This document shows positions 25,507 to 34,452 of a DNA stretch of 61,982 bases, piece after piece. A program made the position numbers and the translations under genes. The first letter of the stretch is position 1. Each line of letters begins with the position of its first letter. The notes under the pieces are model-generated. The model did no database searches. It saw only the letters and a list, made by a program, of their open reading frames with translations, and was not told where the DNA came from. This stretch comes from Deltaproteobacteria bacterium (lineage in GTDB: Bacteria; UBA10199; JADFYH01): the NCBI GenBank assembly GCA_015233135.1, contig JADFYH010000015.1, positions 1 to 61,982 on the forward strand. Reading direction: 5' to 3'.

Positions 25507-27015
25507 TTATCGATGAGTACGATCAGTAGGAATCTCACCAGAAGAAGGTGCTCCCATCACTGTTTGGGCTCCTGGGCGTGCCTGCATTGGTCTAGCCAGA
25601 CTTCGAAGTGCTCCAGCAGCTCCTGCGGACTCAGTCGCAACACGGGGCCGCGCCGGCGGAGAGAAAGCAGGGGCTCGTGATGGTCCTGGTAAAGGAGATA
25701 ATCCGCTGGGCATGCCTGTATTTGTTGCAGGCCGGGTCATTGGCGTTGTTGGCGGGGTAACCTGTCCTGTAGGTGCGGCTTCCTCTAAGGCCCGTCGGCC
25801 AGCCCTCGTTTCATCAGTAAAGTTTGCTGGCTCCGTTACTCCCAATCTTTGCAGCTCACCTCTAATATAGTCGAGTTCTCCCTGGAGGGCAGGGACATCA
25901 GTGGAAACTGCCCTTGATAGCATGCCTTCTATCTCATTTCTCCTTTCCACTAAATGCTGCATTGCTAAATTCTCTGCTGCAGCTGTTACATTTTCATTTC
26001 TTGCTCTATTGTATCCATCTACTTCCCTTGCCCCTTCACGCGCAGTGACAAGGTCAGTCAGTGCAGTATCACGAATCATTTGGGTACGAGGATCGTCTGG
26101 AAAACAAGCACACATCTCATTCCTAGCGGCAGTTCTACCCCTAGTTTCCGCTGCCCGTAAAAGAGGCCCCACACGATTACCCACTGCAGGATCAGTTATG
26201 GAGGCACTAGGATCTAGTGGAATAGACGTCAGTACGTTTTGTTCCCCTGCTTCTATTCCCTCTCTTCGGGTAGCCTCAGCTGCTCTTCTAGCCAGCCTCA
26301 CCCCCACCAGTGTTCCTAACCCCACCGTCACCAAAGCGCCTATCACTGCCCCGAGGGCTCTGTCTCTCCAGGTGTTGACGCTGGAGACCAGGGGATGAAT
26401 TACAGGTTGGTTCCCACCAATAACATTTATATCGGTATTTGAATAACGAACAAAAAGCAGCAGAGAGGGGAACACGGTCCTGGCATTTCGTACGGCCTCT
26501 GCGCGGGCTCGATAGCTCGCAGATTGTACGGTTTCTCCTGTATCTAACTGTTGGTAATGCTCAAGTTCCTCGTTGGTTAAAATCCCATCGTGATTTGCAT
26601 CAACATTATCAGCAAAAAACCGTAAGGCTCTCGAATTGCCCACAAATGATTCTAAACGGTTGGCGAGTGGTGAACCTGGAGCGACACGAATTTGTAAGCC
26701 AGTATTTCCTCCATAGGTATTTAGAAGATCGTCTCCTGTGTTCCTGCTAGCTATGGTAACTAGACTAGGATCCAGGTTCTGTACGGCATGTTGGAACGCC
26801 TCTTGATGATTTTCAAAAATGTCTACTCCTTGACGGTTAGCCCCTGTGAATACCCTCAAATTAAGTCCCTGTGCGGGCCAGGCGGGTAAAGTAAACGGGC
26901 CGCCGGGGTTCGTTTGGGTATCACGCAAACGAAGCGCCGCTTCTACGGCCCGAACATTTGAGGCTGGATCCATCAGGCTTCGTTCTGTAGCATCGAGAGT
27001 TCTTAGGGTAACCAT
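25507..27015 (-). CDS. Unknown protein with EF-hand-like loop and proline-rich tail
   Basis: A 502-residue protein I do not recognise. It has no signal peptide. One EF-hand-like loop is visible (D-A-N-H-D-G-I-L-T-N-E-E, about residues 138-149). A hydrophobic, glycine-rich segment (about 217-240) could cross a membrane, followed by a basic, then helical part (about 240-400), and a Pro/Thr/Ala-rich low-complexity tail (about 405-502). It lies downstream of the OmpA-like gene on the same strand, separated by a nested repeat. A weak TCGATAG at 27050-27056 lacks a convincing -35 partner. Context suggests the same accessory programme as the OmpA-like and giant proteins. Confidence 0.65.
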   Translation of the reverse strand: MVTLRTLDATERSLMDPASNVRAVEAALRLRDTQTNPGGPFTLPAWPAQGLNLRVFTGANRQGVDIFENHQEAFQHAVQNLDPSLVTIASRNTGDDLLNTYGGNTGLQIRVAPGSPLANRLESFVGNSRALRFFADNVDANHDGILTNEELEHYQQLDTGETVQSASYRARAEAVRNARTVFPSLLLFVRYSNTDINVIGGNQPVIHPLVSSVNTWRDRALGAVIGALVTVGLGTLVGVRLARRAAEATRREGIEAGEQNVLTSIPLDPSASITDPAVGNRVGPLLRAAETRGRTAARNEMCACFPDDPRTQMIRDTALTDLVTAREGAREVDGYNRARNENVTAAAENLAMQHLVERRNEIEGMLSRAVSTDVPALQGELDYIRGELQRLGVTEPANFTDETRAGRRALEEAAPTGQVTPPTTPMTRPATNTGMPSGLSPLPGPSRAPAFSPPARPRVATESAGAAGALRSLARPMQARPGAQTVMGAPSSGEIPTDRTHR

Positions 27016-27472
27016 AAAATGCTTCCAATCTTAAAAAAGGTCCTTCACGCTATCGAGTGGGTAAAATAATATACTTTAACTGTTCACTCATTTATTCCCC
27101 TCCCCCTTGAGGCATAGGTATCTACACATCTTTTCATATTTCCCCCTCTTAAGCTAAGAGGGGGTTGGGGGAGTTATGGAAAACCTTGCAAAATTCAGGG
27201 CTTCTCTAATTTGCAAAATCTTTCATAACCCCTCCTAACCTCCCCTTAGCTTAAGGGGAGGGATCAGCAAGAGTAACAAAATTAGTATCTTGCTGACTTG
27301 TGTAGATACCTATGCCCCTTGGGGGAGAGGGGAATATCCTTGCTGCCTATTTCTAATTTTTAATTGTGATACAAGTTCTTCATCCTACTCAATTCTCTTC
27401 CTATCCACTACTCGCACGCATTTCCTGCCCTTAAATACCTCAAATTTACCCACTCGCTTCCGGGATGAGCCT
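27016..27472. other. 457-base intergenic region with nested repeat
   Basis: Between the EF-hand-like gene and the 3' end of the OmpA-like gene lie a short promoter/leader zone (27016-27096), the nested palindromic element (27097-27332), and about 140 bases of T-rich sequence (27333-27472) in which I see no gene. Confidence 0.7.
27097..27332. repeat. Nested palindromic element, copy A
   Basis: Outer arms (27097-27130 and 27299-27332) share GGCATAGGTATCTACACA in inverted orientation, flanked by C-rich/G-rich runs. Inside them sits the MITE-like unit with arms 27142-27179 and 27224-27263 (CTTAAGCTAAG palindromes plus GTTATGGA). The second copy (43455-43687) has the same outer arms and nearly the same length, but its inner unit is in the opposite orientation. 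This suggests separate insertion or inversion of the inner unit. Confidence 0.85.
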
Positions 27473-29389
27473 TTAGTGCTCTTGAGGCGTTGGTGGCGCT
27501 GGTGTCGTTGTTGGTGTCGTTGTTGGTGCCGTTGGCGGTGTCGGTGCTTGTGGTAGTGACAGCTGTTGTTGTTGTTGTTGTTGTTGTTGAGGTTGAGATG
27601 GTCTTACTGCTGGCACTTCAGCTGTAGAAGGCGTAAAATTGGGGCTACAGCGTTCAGCGGTACTTCCTGCCACACAGGTGGTGATTTCAAAACGACGATT
27701 AAGTATTCTCGCTGTCCCGGGTGCACTTCCTATCAATGGACGAGTTTGCCCAGAACTATGCGGGATATAGTTCTCTGCTGGAGTATTGGTAGCGAAAGAG
27801 AGTAAGGCTACGATGATGTGTCCACGATATCCGGCAAGATCAAAGTTGGTTCGCATTCTAGTAGCAAGATTTCCCCTACCACTTTCGTCGGTATGGGCAT
27901 CAATCGCGATTCTTGAACCCGAGGCAATTACGTCTCTGAAATATTCGGTTATATGTGGTAGCACGGTCAGTAAGGGAATCGTTACGCTACGCCCCACTCT
28001 TGAAGGGATAAACATATTGGCCGGCCTTGAAGGATGGCTAAATCTGGAACCTAGCAAGCGTTGCTGTAATAAAGCAAGGCGTTGTGTAGGGGTCATGGTT
28101 GTGTAAGCTGTATCACTTCTTAACGTCCCGAGTAAGGCCGTAAAATCGGTGTAATCCTGGCGTCCACCTCGGTTACTCGCAAACTGCATGACATTTTGCA
28201 CTGTACTTATGTTGACAAGGGTCTCCTCAGAAATTTCAACACGTATTGAAGGTCTGGGGGCATGCAATCTGGCTAGCATATTTCTCATGGCTGCTTCTGC
28301 AAGCCGACCTTGCAGGGCAGTGAGTCGATCGTGTTCATCCTGCAGGCGCATGTAAATTCTTTCGCGATTTCTGCAAACCTGCTGAACTTGACTCGTATAA
28401 TTCGTTGCGCGCTCATCGGAAGGAAGCGTGCCTAAATTATCTGTTGAAACAGTTGGAATACCATCGGGTAAGTAGTTAGAAACCCAGCGGGTTCTTAGAG
28501 CTAGATGGGGCGCTTCTTCTGCAGCATTATTAGAATGAGGATTTTCCAGCAAAGCCACTGCCTCCAATATCTGCCTTCGAGTTTGGGTATCGTTGCTATA
28601 GGGAACAGCCTGATCCAGCAGGCTTTCAATTTCAGCCCTGAGGGTTGAATTTTGTGCGGCAAAGCCGGTAATGGCAGCATCACTCACATAGGCAGTGCTA
28701 GCCCCAGCACAGAGCGCATCCGCACTGGGTCTTGTGGTTGGGGCCGATCGGGTGCTGGGTGACCAAGTGAGTGAGGCGACCCAGTTGTCAAAAACACCAG
28801 TAGGATTATTCAGTTCAAAATCTCCGCTGGCTCCGTTTGCTGCAGCGGCCACTCCATTGGCAAAAACCCTTCTCCACAACGGCCCTACAAGAAGGGTGAA
28901 ATCACCCCAACGCGCCCCTGCACCCACGCTTGCTTGAACATGATAACCCAGGCCCGCATTCCTAATGATGGCATCGGTGAGAGGGTCATTGGTTGCGGTT
29001 CCGTTTACGTAAGTGCCGCCTGCACAACCCTCTGCCTGAGCCACAAATGCCACAGAGGCTTGCTGAGAGCTTTGATACTGCGCAGCAAGACAGGCTCCAA
29101 AATCAAACGCAGTCATGGCTGTCGGTGCAGTAAGAGGGTTTCCTTGTGTGTGGTTCAGGGCGGCGCGCACTTGTGCAAGGAATCGGAAGTGTGGACTTGC
29201 AGGGTTTAGCAGCATGCCTGCTCGAACTCCTCCGCCGGCCACGATATAAGAATCAAGTTCGGGATAATTTGTTGCCGTAGTGGCTTCGGTGGCCCGACCC
29301 AGAGTGCCTTCAATAGTGAGGGCAAAAGGCCCACGACGAGTGACAGAACCAGCAGGGGGAGTTTGTTGTAAACGCAATCGATAAAACAT
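27473..29389 (-). CDS. OmpA-like protein with polyglutamine and Thr/Pro tail
   Basis: A 638-residue protein. Residues about 1-215 are rich in small and aromatic residues and may form beta-strands (barrel-like, uncertain). The middle is helical. About 455-585 resembles an OmpA C-terminal peptidoglycan-binding domain, with IAIDAHTDESGRGNLATRM and LNRRFEIT. The tail has nine consecutive Gln and then Thr/Pro repeats, coded by trinucleotide repeats. No signal peptide is visible at the ATG, odd for an envelope protein. AAGGAG lies 7 bases upstream, and promoter-like site 3 (29437-29463) lies 48 bases before the start, divergent from the next gene. Confidence 0.7.
   Translation of the reverse strand: MFYRLRLQQTPPAGSVTRRGPFALTIEGTLGRATEATTATNYPELDSYIVAGGGVRAGMLLNPASPHFRFLAQVRAALNHTQGNPLTAPTAMTAFDFGACLAAQYQSSQQASVAFVAQAEGCAGGTYVNGTATNDPLTDAIIRNAGLGYHVQASVGAGARWGDFTLLVGPLWRRVFANGVAAAANGASGDFELNNPTGVFDNWVASLTWSPSTRSAPTTRPSADALCAGASTAYVSDAAITGFAAQNSTLRAEIESLLDQAVPYSNDTQTRRQILEAVALLENPHSNNAAEEAPHLALRTRWVSNYLPDGIPTVSTDNLGTLPSDERATNYTSQVQQVCRNRERIYMRLQDEHDRLTALQGRLAEAAMRNMLARLHAPRPSIRVEISEETLVNISTVQNVMQFASNRGGRQDYTDFTALLGTLRSDTAYTTMTPTQRLALLQQRLLGSRFSHPSRPANMFIPSRVGRSVTIPLLTVLPHITEYFRDVIASGSRIAIDAHTDESGRGNLATRMRTNFDLAGYRGHIIVALLSFATNTPAENYIPHSSGQTRPLIGSAPGTARILNRRFEITTCVAGSTAERCSPNFTPSTAEVPAVRPSQPQQQQQQQQQLSLPQAPTPPTAPTTTPTTTPAPPTPQEH
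27485..27589. repeat. Trinucleotide and Thr/Pro coding repeats
   Basis: On the plus strand (TTG)n at about 27564-27589 encodes polyGln on the minus strand. The preceding GGTGTCGTTGTTGGTGT-type repeats (27485-27546) encode Thr/Pro units. Such tracts may vary in length by slippage. Confidence 0.8.
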
Positions 29390-29436
29390 GGGGGGTCTCC
29401 TTATGATCTTATGGCGAAATTTGAATCACAGTTTAC

Positions 29437-29463
29437 TTATCGACCCTATTTCAAAATAGTTGC
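29437..29463 (-). promoter_or_regulatory. Promoter-like motif GCAAC-N15-TCGATAA (site 3)
   Basis: On the minus strand GCAAC (29459-29463) precedes TCGATAA (29437-29443) by exactly 15 bases; the extended form TTAGCAACT-N14-TCGATAAG is present. It lies 48 bases before the OmpA-like start. The -35 half is arranged as an inverted repeat with that of the divergent site 2. Confidence 0.7.
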
Positions 29464-29489
29464 TAAAAAAGTGAAAAAAAAATTAGTTA

Positions 29490-29516
29490 GCAACTTTTTT
29501 GAGGATTTGCCGATAA
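29490..29516 (+). promoter_or_regulatory. Promoter-like motif GCAAC-N15-CCGATAA (site 2)
   Basis: GCAAC (29490-29494) and CCGATAA (29510-29516) are 15 bases apart, within TTAGCAACT-N14-CCGATAAG. It lies 47 bases before the GTG start at 29563 and is divergent from site 3, with AGTTGCTAA and TTAGCAACT as mirror-image -35 regions 20 bases apart. Confidence 0.7.
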
Positions 29517-29562
29517 GCCTTGTAGACGTCGAACCTTAACCTAACTTTATAAGGAGCCTCCC

Positions 29563-30756
29563 GTGATTTCTCTTTTAAGATTGCAGTTAAGAGATATTCA
29601 ATCCCAATGCTTTGATGCCTGGAGGGAGATTGCCGGCCCAAGTCTCCCACAGACTGTTACTGCCCAACATTATAGATCCTGGCAACAGGCGGTGGGAATA
29701 AGGAGCCCAGCCCCCGGGGACGGTAATCCCAATTTGGATCTATTGAGGCAAAACCCTCAAGCCTTGCGGGGTTTCGGAACCGTCCTCAGCTACCTGGGGC
29801 GCTACATGGGGCCTTATGGCATCGATCATCCCCTTGTCACTAGCGAAGATTTCAATCCCTTTCGATCGGCTTGGAGAGATTTTCACAGTCTGGCAGCTAC
29901 ATTGGACTCTTTGTTTTCAACCTTTCAGGCCAATGTCCAAGGCGTAGTCGGTCGTATGCATACCTCAGCCCTGTGCCAAGGGCATCCGGAATATATTTGT
30001 TGTGCAAACGCAAGGGCATTTTCGGATGAGATGATAGGGACTCCGAATATGGCAGCACCGGTAGCGGATGCGGGCCTTGTGGTTCCGGTGGTGGATGCAA
30101 GTGTGAATCGTGGTTTTGGGAATATTCACCCCTGTGATCTTTCGGGCGATTGTCCTGATGCGGGGGATGCAGGGGTGCAAACGATGGAGGACGCTGTCTC
30201 CTCATCAACTGAGAGTCTGTTTGCCCGAAGGAATCGGGTAGATCCCCCAACTTTTAGAACTCCCGGAGGAGCTGCCTTTAGCCCAGGAACAGGCAGAGAA
30301 CTAGCAGAGCAAGGCCCTACGGCGCCACTTACAGTTTGGGATGCAGGAGGAGGGGGGGCACCTGTTGTCAGTGCTTCAACCGGCCCATGGACAAGCGGTG
30401 ATATTGTCCAACCTTTTAATGTATCGAACTGGAGTTTCAGACAAAACTCGCAAGAGATGGTGGGGGGCTTTATTTCCAGTTCGATGGGCAGAGGAGTGAG
30501 AGCAGATCCAGCCTTTACAAGCCTTGCCCATAACTTTGGTTTTCAGATGAGGGTTCATGTTCGGTATGACTCTGAAAGTACTGGCTACATTACCGGTGTG
30601 GACTACAACCGTAGCCACGATGCCGTTTGTGATGGCATTGTGACCAGGGCTGTGGGTCATCTGCAAATGCCTGTTTTTGTACTAGCCGCAGATGCGGGGC
30701 AGCATTTTCCACAGAGCTGGGATTTTGTCGTAAGGGTGGATGGGACTTCGCACTGA
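29563..30756 (+). CDS. Unknown protein with Cys-rich middle and AgmX/TonB-like end
   Basis: A 397-residue protein starting at GTG with AAGGAG 6 bases upstream. I recognise no family with confidence. Residues about 1-125 are helical. A Cys-containing stretch (about 137-150, CQGHPEYICC) and a Gly/Asp/Ala-rich low-complexity region follow. The last 100 residues, with a V-x-V-x-Y-D-S-x-S-x-G-x-I pattern, a later C-D-G-I-V and FPQSWDFVVRV, recall TonB/AgmX-type C-terminal domains; this is weak. No signal peptide is visible. It is controlled by site 2 and divergent from the OmpA-like gene, which suggests a shared function. Confidence 0.6.
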   Translation: MISLLRLQLRDIQSQCFDAWREIAGPSLPQTVTAQHYRSWQQAVGIRSPAPGDGNPNLDLLRQNPQALRGFGTVLSYLGRYMGPYGIDHPLVTSEDFNPFRSAWRDFHSLAATLDSLFSTFQANVQGVVGRMHTSALCQGHPEYICCANARAFSDEMIGTPNMAAPVADAGLVVPVVDASVNRGFGNIHPCDLSGDCPDAGDAGVQTMEDAVSSSTESLFARRNRVDPPTFRTPGGAAFSPGTGRELAEQGPTAPLTVWDAGGGGAPVVSASTGPWTSGDIVQPFNVSNWSFRQNSQEMVGGFISSSMGRGVRADPAFTSLAHNFGFQMRVHVRYDSESTGYITGVDYNRSHDAVCDGIVTRAVGHLQMPVFVLAADAGQHFPQSWDFVVRVDGTSH

Positions 30757-30817
30757 TTGCTCGATGAGTGTATTTTTTTAGTGCGTAATATTTACGAATG
30801 AGAGATGGGCTCTAATT

Positions 30818-33800
30818 ATGAAAAAAACATTCTTCCTCTTTTTCTTTTTTTTGATTTTTGGATTATCCACTTTCGCCCAGGCGGAGTGTCATCTGGGTTC
30901 CAGTCCTGCAGAGGCGGATTGTCGGGTGCTTAACAATCAGGATGGCCCGCTCAATTCTGCGGGGCGGTATCCGGCGCATTCTCTGCGAGAGAGGATTCGA
31001 AGTGCCTGTGTGATTGCAGGGACCGATTCTTTGAGCTTTGACTCTATTGTGGCGGGAAGGGGAATGAGAACTATTCATCTGAGTGCCGGCCCTCTGGATA
31101 TTCCTGCCGATTGCCAGGGAACAGTGGAAATTGTGGGCCCTACTGATACCGATCCTATAGTGATTGATGGCAGTGACTTGCCTGTGGGGACAAATATCCA
31201 CGAAGGTTGCGCAATTGTCTCTCACGGAAATTTACATTTGTTTAATGTTGTCATCCAGAATGCGCGCAATGGGGTTTGTCTCGAGTCGAGCGGCAACATC
31301 GTGCGCAACAATACCCTGGTTGAAAATCGGGGTGCGGGGATTCTGATCAGTGGGCAAAACAACCAAATTCAGGGCAATTTTATTGGCGTGCGTTCGGGTG
31401 CTTTGAGCACCGATGCGGGCAATAAAGGCCCGGGGGTTTTGCTGGATACGGGGGCACGAAACAACACGGTTGGCGGCTTAAACCCGGCAGATGCCAATGT
31501 CATCAAGTTTAATGGTCGCGATATTTCTTTTAATGAAGGAGCGGGAGGCATTAACCTGATTGGTCGCGAGATTTATCAAAATTATTTTTTTGGCAATCAG
31601 ATCGAACTCAACCAGGGCTATGGCATCAACATCCTGGGAGATGTGGAATCGGATTTTAACACGGATAATTTCCCACCCAATGGAACTTCCCACGATTATT
31701 ATCCTCAGCATGGCATCCCTGTGTTTGCCCTGCATGCGAGTCCCGATAGCACCGACAGCCCCACTGCCTGGACGCTGAGTTCCAGTAGCGTGCGCCCCAA
31801 TGCCCTCCTTCAATTTTTTAGAGCCACTCCGTCTCCGGGCATCCCCTACGGACAAGGGGCTTTGCTTGTGTGGGGGGCAGTTGCGGATACCAGTGGAAGT
31901 TTTTCTACCACACTTCGCAGTCATGATGCCATTACGGTGGCGACAGGAGATTGGATTACCGCCACTCAAACCACCACAGCGGATGGCACCTCGGAGTTTG
32001 TCCACAATCTGCGCCTGTCTAATCACGACACCAGCAATGTGCTTCCCGGCCTCACTCCCATTGATTTTGGAACCATTACCATAAACCCTGGAATGTTTCC
32101 GCGTTGTGGAGACGGTGTTTGCAATGGAACGGAAACAGCCCTTTCTTGCCCGATGGATTGTCCTCTGATTCTTCCTCCTTTGCCTTATTGCGGAGATGGT
32201 GTTTGCAATGGAAGCGAAACCCCAAGGACTTGTCCGGCCGATTGTGGGCCACCAACGCCTGTTTGCGGCGATGGAATTTGCGAGGGATCGGAAACCCCTC
32301 TCACTTGTCCTGCGGATTGCACTCCACGAGTAGTGACGCTCGATCCCCCCACGGCCTTGAGTGCCTCTCAGGTGAGTCATGAGTTGCGCGTGAATCTTTC
32401 TTTCAAAGACAATTCCACCAATGAAGAGGGTTTTGTGGTGGAGCGGGCCGAACAGCCTGCTGGCGGCACTTGCCTCGATTTGGGCGATGCTGCTTATGCC
32501 CAACGCCTTGTTCCCGACTCTGCCGAAGAACGTGTCTTGAGTGGGGTATACCTTACTCAAAGCGATGTGGAGGCTTTGGCGTACAATCATACCTATTGCT
32601 ATCGCGTGAGGGCTTATTTGGGAGTAACGCTCAGTGTTCCCAGCAATGTTGTGGCGGTGACCCTGACGGCTGATGTAGTGGTGAGTTGTGGGGATGGAAT
32701 TTGTAATGGAACGGAAACCCCCGATACCTGTCCTGCAGATTGTGGCCCCCCGGCTCCTCGTTGTGGTGACGGAATCTGCAATGGAAGCGAAACCCCCAGA
32801 ACTTGTCCGTCCGATTGTGGCCTGCCAACCCCTGTTTGCGGGGATGGAATTTGTGAGGGATCAGAAACCGTTGCGACTTGTCCCGCAGATTGTGGCCCAG
32901 TATCGCCTACACTCCATGCCCCAGCCAATCTGAGTGCGTCTCAAGTAGGGAGTGAATTACGTGTGAGCCTTTCTTTTAAAGACGATTCTAACAACGAAGA
33001 GGGATTTGTGGTGGAGAGGGCCGAAGAGCCTGCCGCTAGTACTTGTTCTGCCCTGGGGGATAGCGCTTATATCGAAACCCCTTTCCCTAGTTCTCCCGAA
33101 CAACGCACGCTTGCAGGGGTTTATCTGACCGTGATGGATACAGAGAGTTTGGTGTATGGTCATCCCTATTGTTATCGTGTGAGGGCTTATTTGGGAACCC
33201 TCCTCAGTGTCTCTACCAATGTTGTAGAAGTAACTTTAACGGCTGCTACGACGGTGAGCTGTGGCGATGGAGTCTGCAATGGCAGTGAAACCGCAACAAC
33301 CTGTCCTGTGGATTGTGCGCCACCTGCTCCTCGTTGCGGAGATGGAATTTGTAATGGGACAGAGACTTCTGCTTCCTGTGCGATCGATTGTCCTGTGATT
33401 CCCATTTGCGGTGATAGAATTTGTAATGGCGGTGAAACGACGCTTACTTGCCCTGCAGATTGTCCCCCACCTGCTCCTCGTTGCGGGGACGGAATTTGCA
33501 ATGGGACGGAAACCCATGACACTTGTGCGGCCGATTGCCTCTCACCCCCTGCATCCCCTCCGTCTTCTTCTGTTTCCGGTGGATCTTGTGGAGATGGGGT
33601 GTGTGCGGCCACAGAAACCCCTGCCACTTGTCCCGCAGATTGCCCTGAAATCAGCCCCCCTCCTGTTGTTCCAGGTGGCAACACCAGTGATGTAAATCCC
33701 AGTCCTCCTTCTACGCAGGAAGGTACTCCTCAAGGGGGAGGTTGCGCTTTAAACGCCGGTACTTCCGGAAGGCTAGATCTATCCTGTTGGTTGATGCTGC

Positions 33801-33862
33801 TGGGGTTATTCTGCTGGGGAGTTCTCAGAGGAAAATTGAATGGCTCTGCTCAAACCTTGTGA
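30818..33862 (+). CDS. Secreted beta-helix/CGDG-repeat/FN3 protein with C-terminal sorting signal
   Basis: A 1,014-residue surface protein. Signal peptide about 1-22. A right-handed beta-helix region (about 70-330) has repeated short strands (NNTLVENRGAGILIS, NQIQGNFIGV). Then come eleven 20-residue Cys repeats of the form C-G-D-G-x-C-x-G-x-E-T-x-x-T-C-P-x-D-C, arranged as 3, FN3-like domain, 3, FN3-like domain, 5. Calcium binding is plausible from the D-G-x-C-N-G-x-E loop. The end (GGCALNAG, then a hydrophobic helix with WLMLLGLFCWGVL and R-G-K) resembles MYXO-CTERM-type sorting tails. The last 38 bases overlap leuD. Confidence 0.82.
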   Translation: MKKTFFLFFFFLIFGLSTFAQAECHLGSSPAEADCRVLNNQDGPLNSAGRYPAHSLRERIRSACVIAGTDSLSFDSIVAGRGMRTIHLSAGPLDIPADCQGTVEIVGPTDTDPIVIDGSDLPVGTNIHEGCAIVSHGNLHLFNVVIQNARNGVCLESSGNIVRNNTLVENRGAGILISGQNNQIQGNFIGVRSGALSTDAGNKGPGVLLDTGARNNTVGGLNPADANVIKFNGRDISFNEGAGGINLIGREIYQNYFFGNQIELNQGYGINILGDVESDFNTDNFPPNGTSHDYYPQHGIPVFALHASPDSTDSPTAWTLSSSSVRPNALLQFFRATPSPGIPYGQGALLVWGAVADTSGSFSTTLRSHDAITVATGDWITATQTTTADGTSEFVHNLRLSNHDTSNVLPGLTPIDFGTITINPGMFPRCGDGVCNGTETALSCPMDCPLILPPLPYCGDGVCNGSETPRTCPADCGPPTPVCGDGICEGSETPLTCPADCTPRVVTLDPPTALSASQVSHELRVNLSFKDNSTNEEGFVVERAEQPAGGTCLDLGDAAYAQRLVPDSAEERVLSGVYLTQSDVEALAYNHTYCYRVRAYLGVTLSVPSNVVAVTLTADVVVSCGDGICNGTETPDTCPADCGPPAPRCGDGICNGSETPRTCPSDCGLPTPVCGDGICEGSETVATCPADCGPVSPTLHAPANLSASQVGSELRVSLSFKDDSNNEEGFVVERAEEPAASTCSALGDSAYIETPFPSSPEQRTLAGVYLTVMDTESLVYGHPYCYRVRAYLGTLLSVSTNVVEVTLTAATTVSCGDGVCNGSETATTCPVDCAPPAPRCGDGICNGTETSASCAIDCPVIPICGDRICNGGETTLTCPADCPPPAPRCGDGICNGTETHDTCAADCLSPPASPPSSSVSGGSCGDGVCAATETPATCPADCPEISPPPVVPGGNTSDVNPSPPSTQEGTPQGGGCALNAGTSGRLDLSCWLMLLGLFCWGVLRGKLNGSAQTL
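32103..33650. repeat. Eleven CGDG-type coding repeats in 3+3+5 order
   Basis: Each unit is about 60 bases and encodes one six-Cys-type module. Units cluster at 32103-32325, 32685-32903 and 33259-33650. The clusters are separated by two near-identical FN3-like segments (about 32335-32670 and 32905-33240), so the block [3 units + FN3] was probably duplicated as a whole. Confidence 0.85.
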
Positions 33863-34448
33863 GGTCGGCTTCGTGCTGTAGGCTTAGACCAATGTCGTCC
33901 AGGCCTCGCAGCAGGTGGGTTTTTACAGCAGGGTCGATCTGGAAAGAAAAAATTTTTTCGGCTGCTTTTGAATGAAGTTTAATCTTCTGATTTTCCAGAT
34001 CCACACTGGCTTCCAGGCCCTCTTCGCCTTCCACCGCCTTCACGATTTCTGCCACTTCCTTTTCACTCAAAGGAATGCAGAGCAGGCCATTTTTGCTGCT
34101 GTTATTATAGAAGATGTCGGCAAAGGCCGGAATATCGCCTTGTCTGGGGGCAATCACCACCTTGAATCCATATTGCACAACGGCCCACACCGCATGTTCA
34201 CGCGAAGAGCCACAACCAAAATTGTTTCCTGCCACCAAAATTGTAGAATTCCTAAAACGGGGTCTATTCAATTCAAAAGTGGGATTGTCTCTGCCATCCG
34301 GAAGATAACGCCAGTCGAAAAATAAACTTTCTCCATAGCCTGTACGCTTGATGGATTTTAGAAACTGTTTGGCAATAATTTGATCGGTATCAATGTTGGC
34401 GCGGTTGATGACGGCGATTTTTCCGGTGTGTGTGGTGAAAGATTGCAT
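33825..34448 (-). CDS. leuD: 3-isopropylmalate dehydratase small subunit
   Basis: A 207-residue swivelling-domain subunit of isopropylmalate isomerase (leucine synthesis). It has NIDTDQIIAKQFLKSI, GNNFGCGSSREHAVWAV and the DIFYNNSSKNGLL segment. Length is normal for the bacterial LeuD. It is the last gene of the leu cluster and is separated from leuC by a four-helix-bundle element. Its 3' end overlaps the convergent surface-protein gene by 38 bases. Confidence 0.96.
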   Translation of the reverse strand: MQSFTTHTGKIAVINRANIDTDQIIAKQFLKSIKRTGYGESLFFDWRYLPDGRDNPTFELNRPRFRNSTILVAGNNFGCGSSREHAVWAVVQYGFKVVIAPRQGDIPAFADIFYNNSSKNGLLCIPLSEKEVAEIVKAVEGEEGLEASVDLENQKIKLHSKAAEKIFSFQIDPAVKTHLLRGLDDIGLSLQHEADLTRFEQSHSIFL

Positions 34449-34452
34449 GGGT

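Noticed and set aside
25901-26398. Plus-strand open frame opposite the EF-hand-like gene
   Set aside because: No ribosome-binding site or recognisable domain, and it lies wholly opposite a longer gene with consistent coding signals.
27050-27076. Fifth copy of the shared promoter motif before the EF-hand-like gene
   Set aside because: TCGATAG is present, but the base positions expected for GCAAC read AAGTA and no well-spaced alternative exists.
31478-32590. Long minus-strand open frame opposite the CGDG-repeat gene
   Set aside because: It is a shadow of the biased repeat codons; no ribosome-binding site, and the product is low-complexity without family features.
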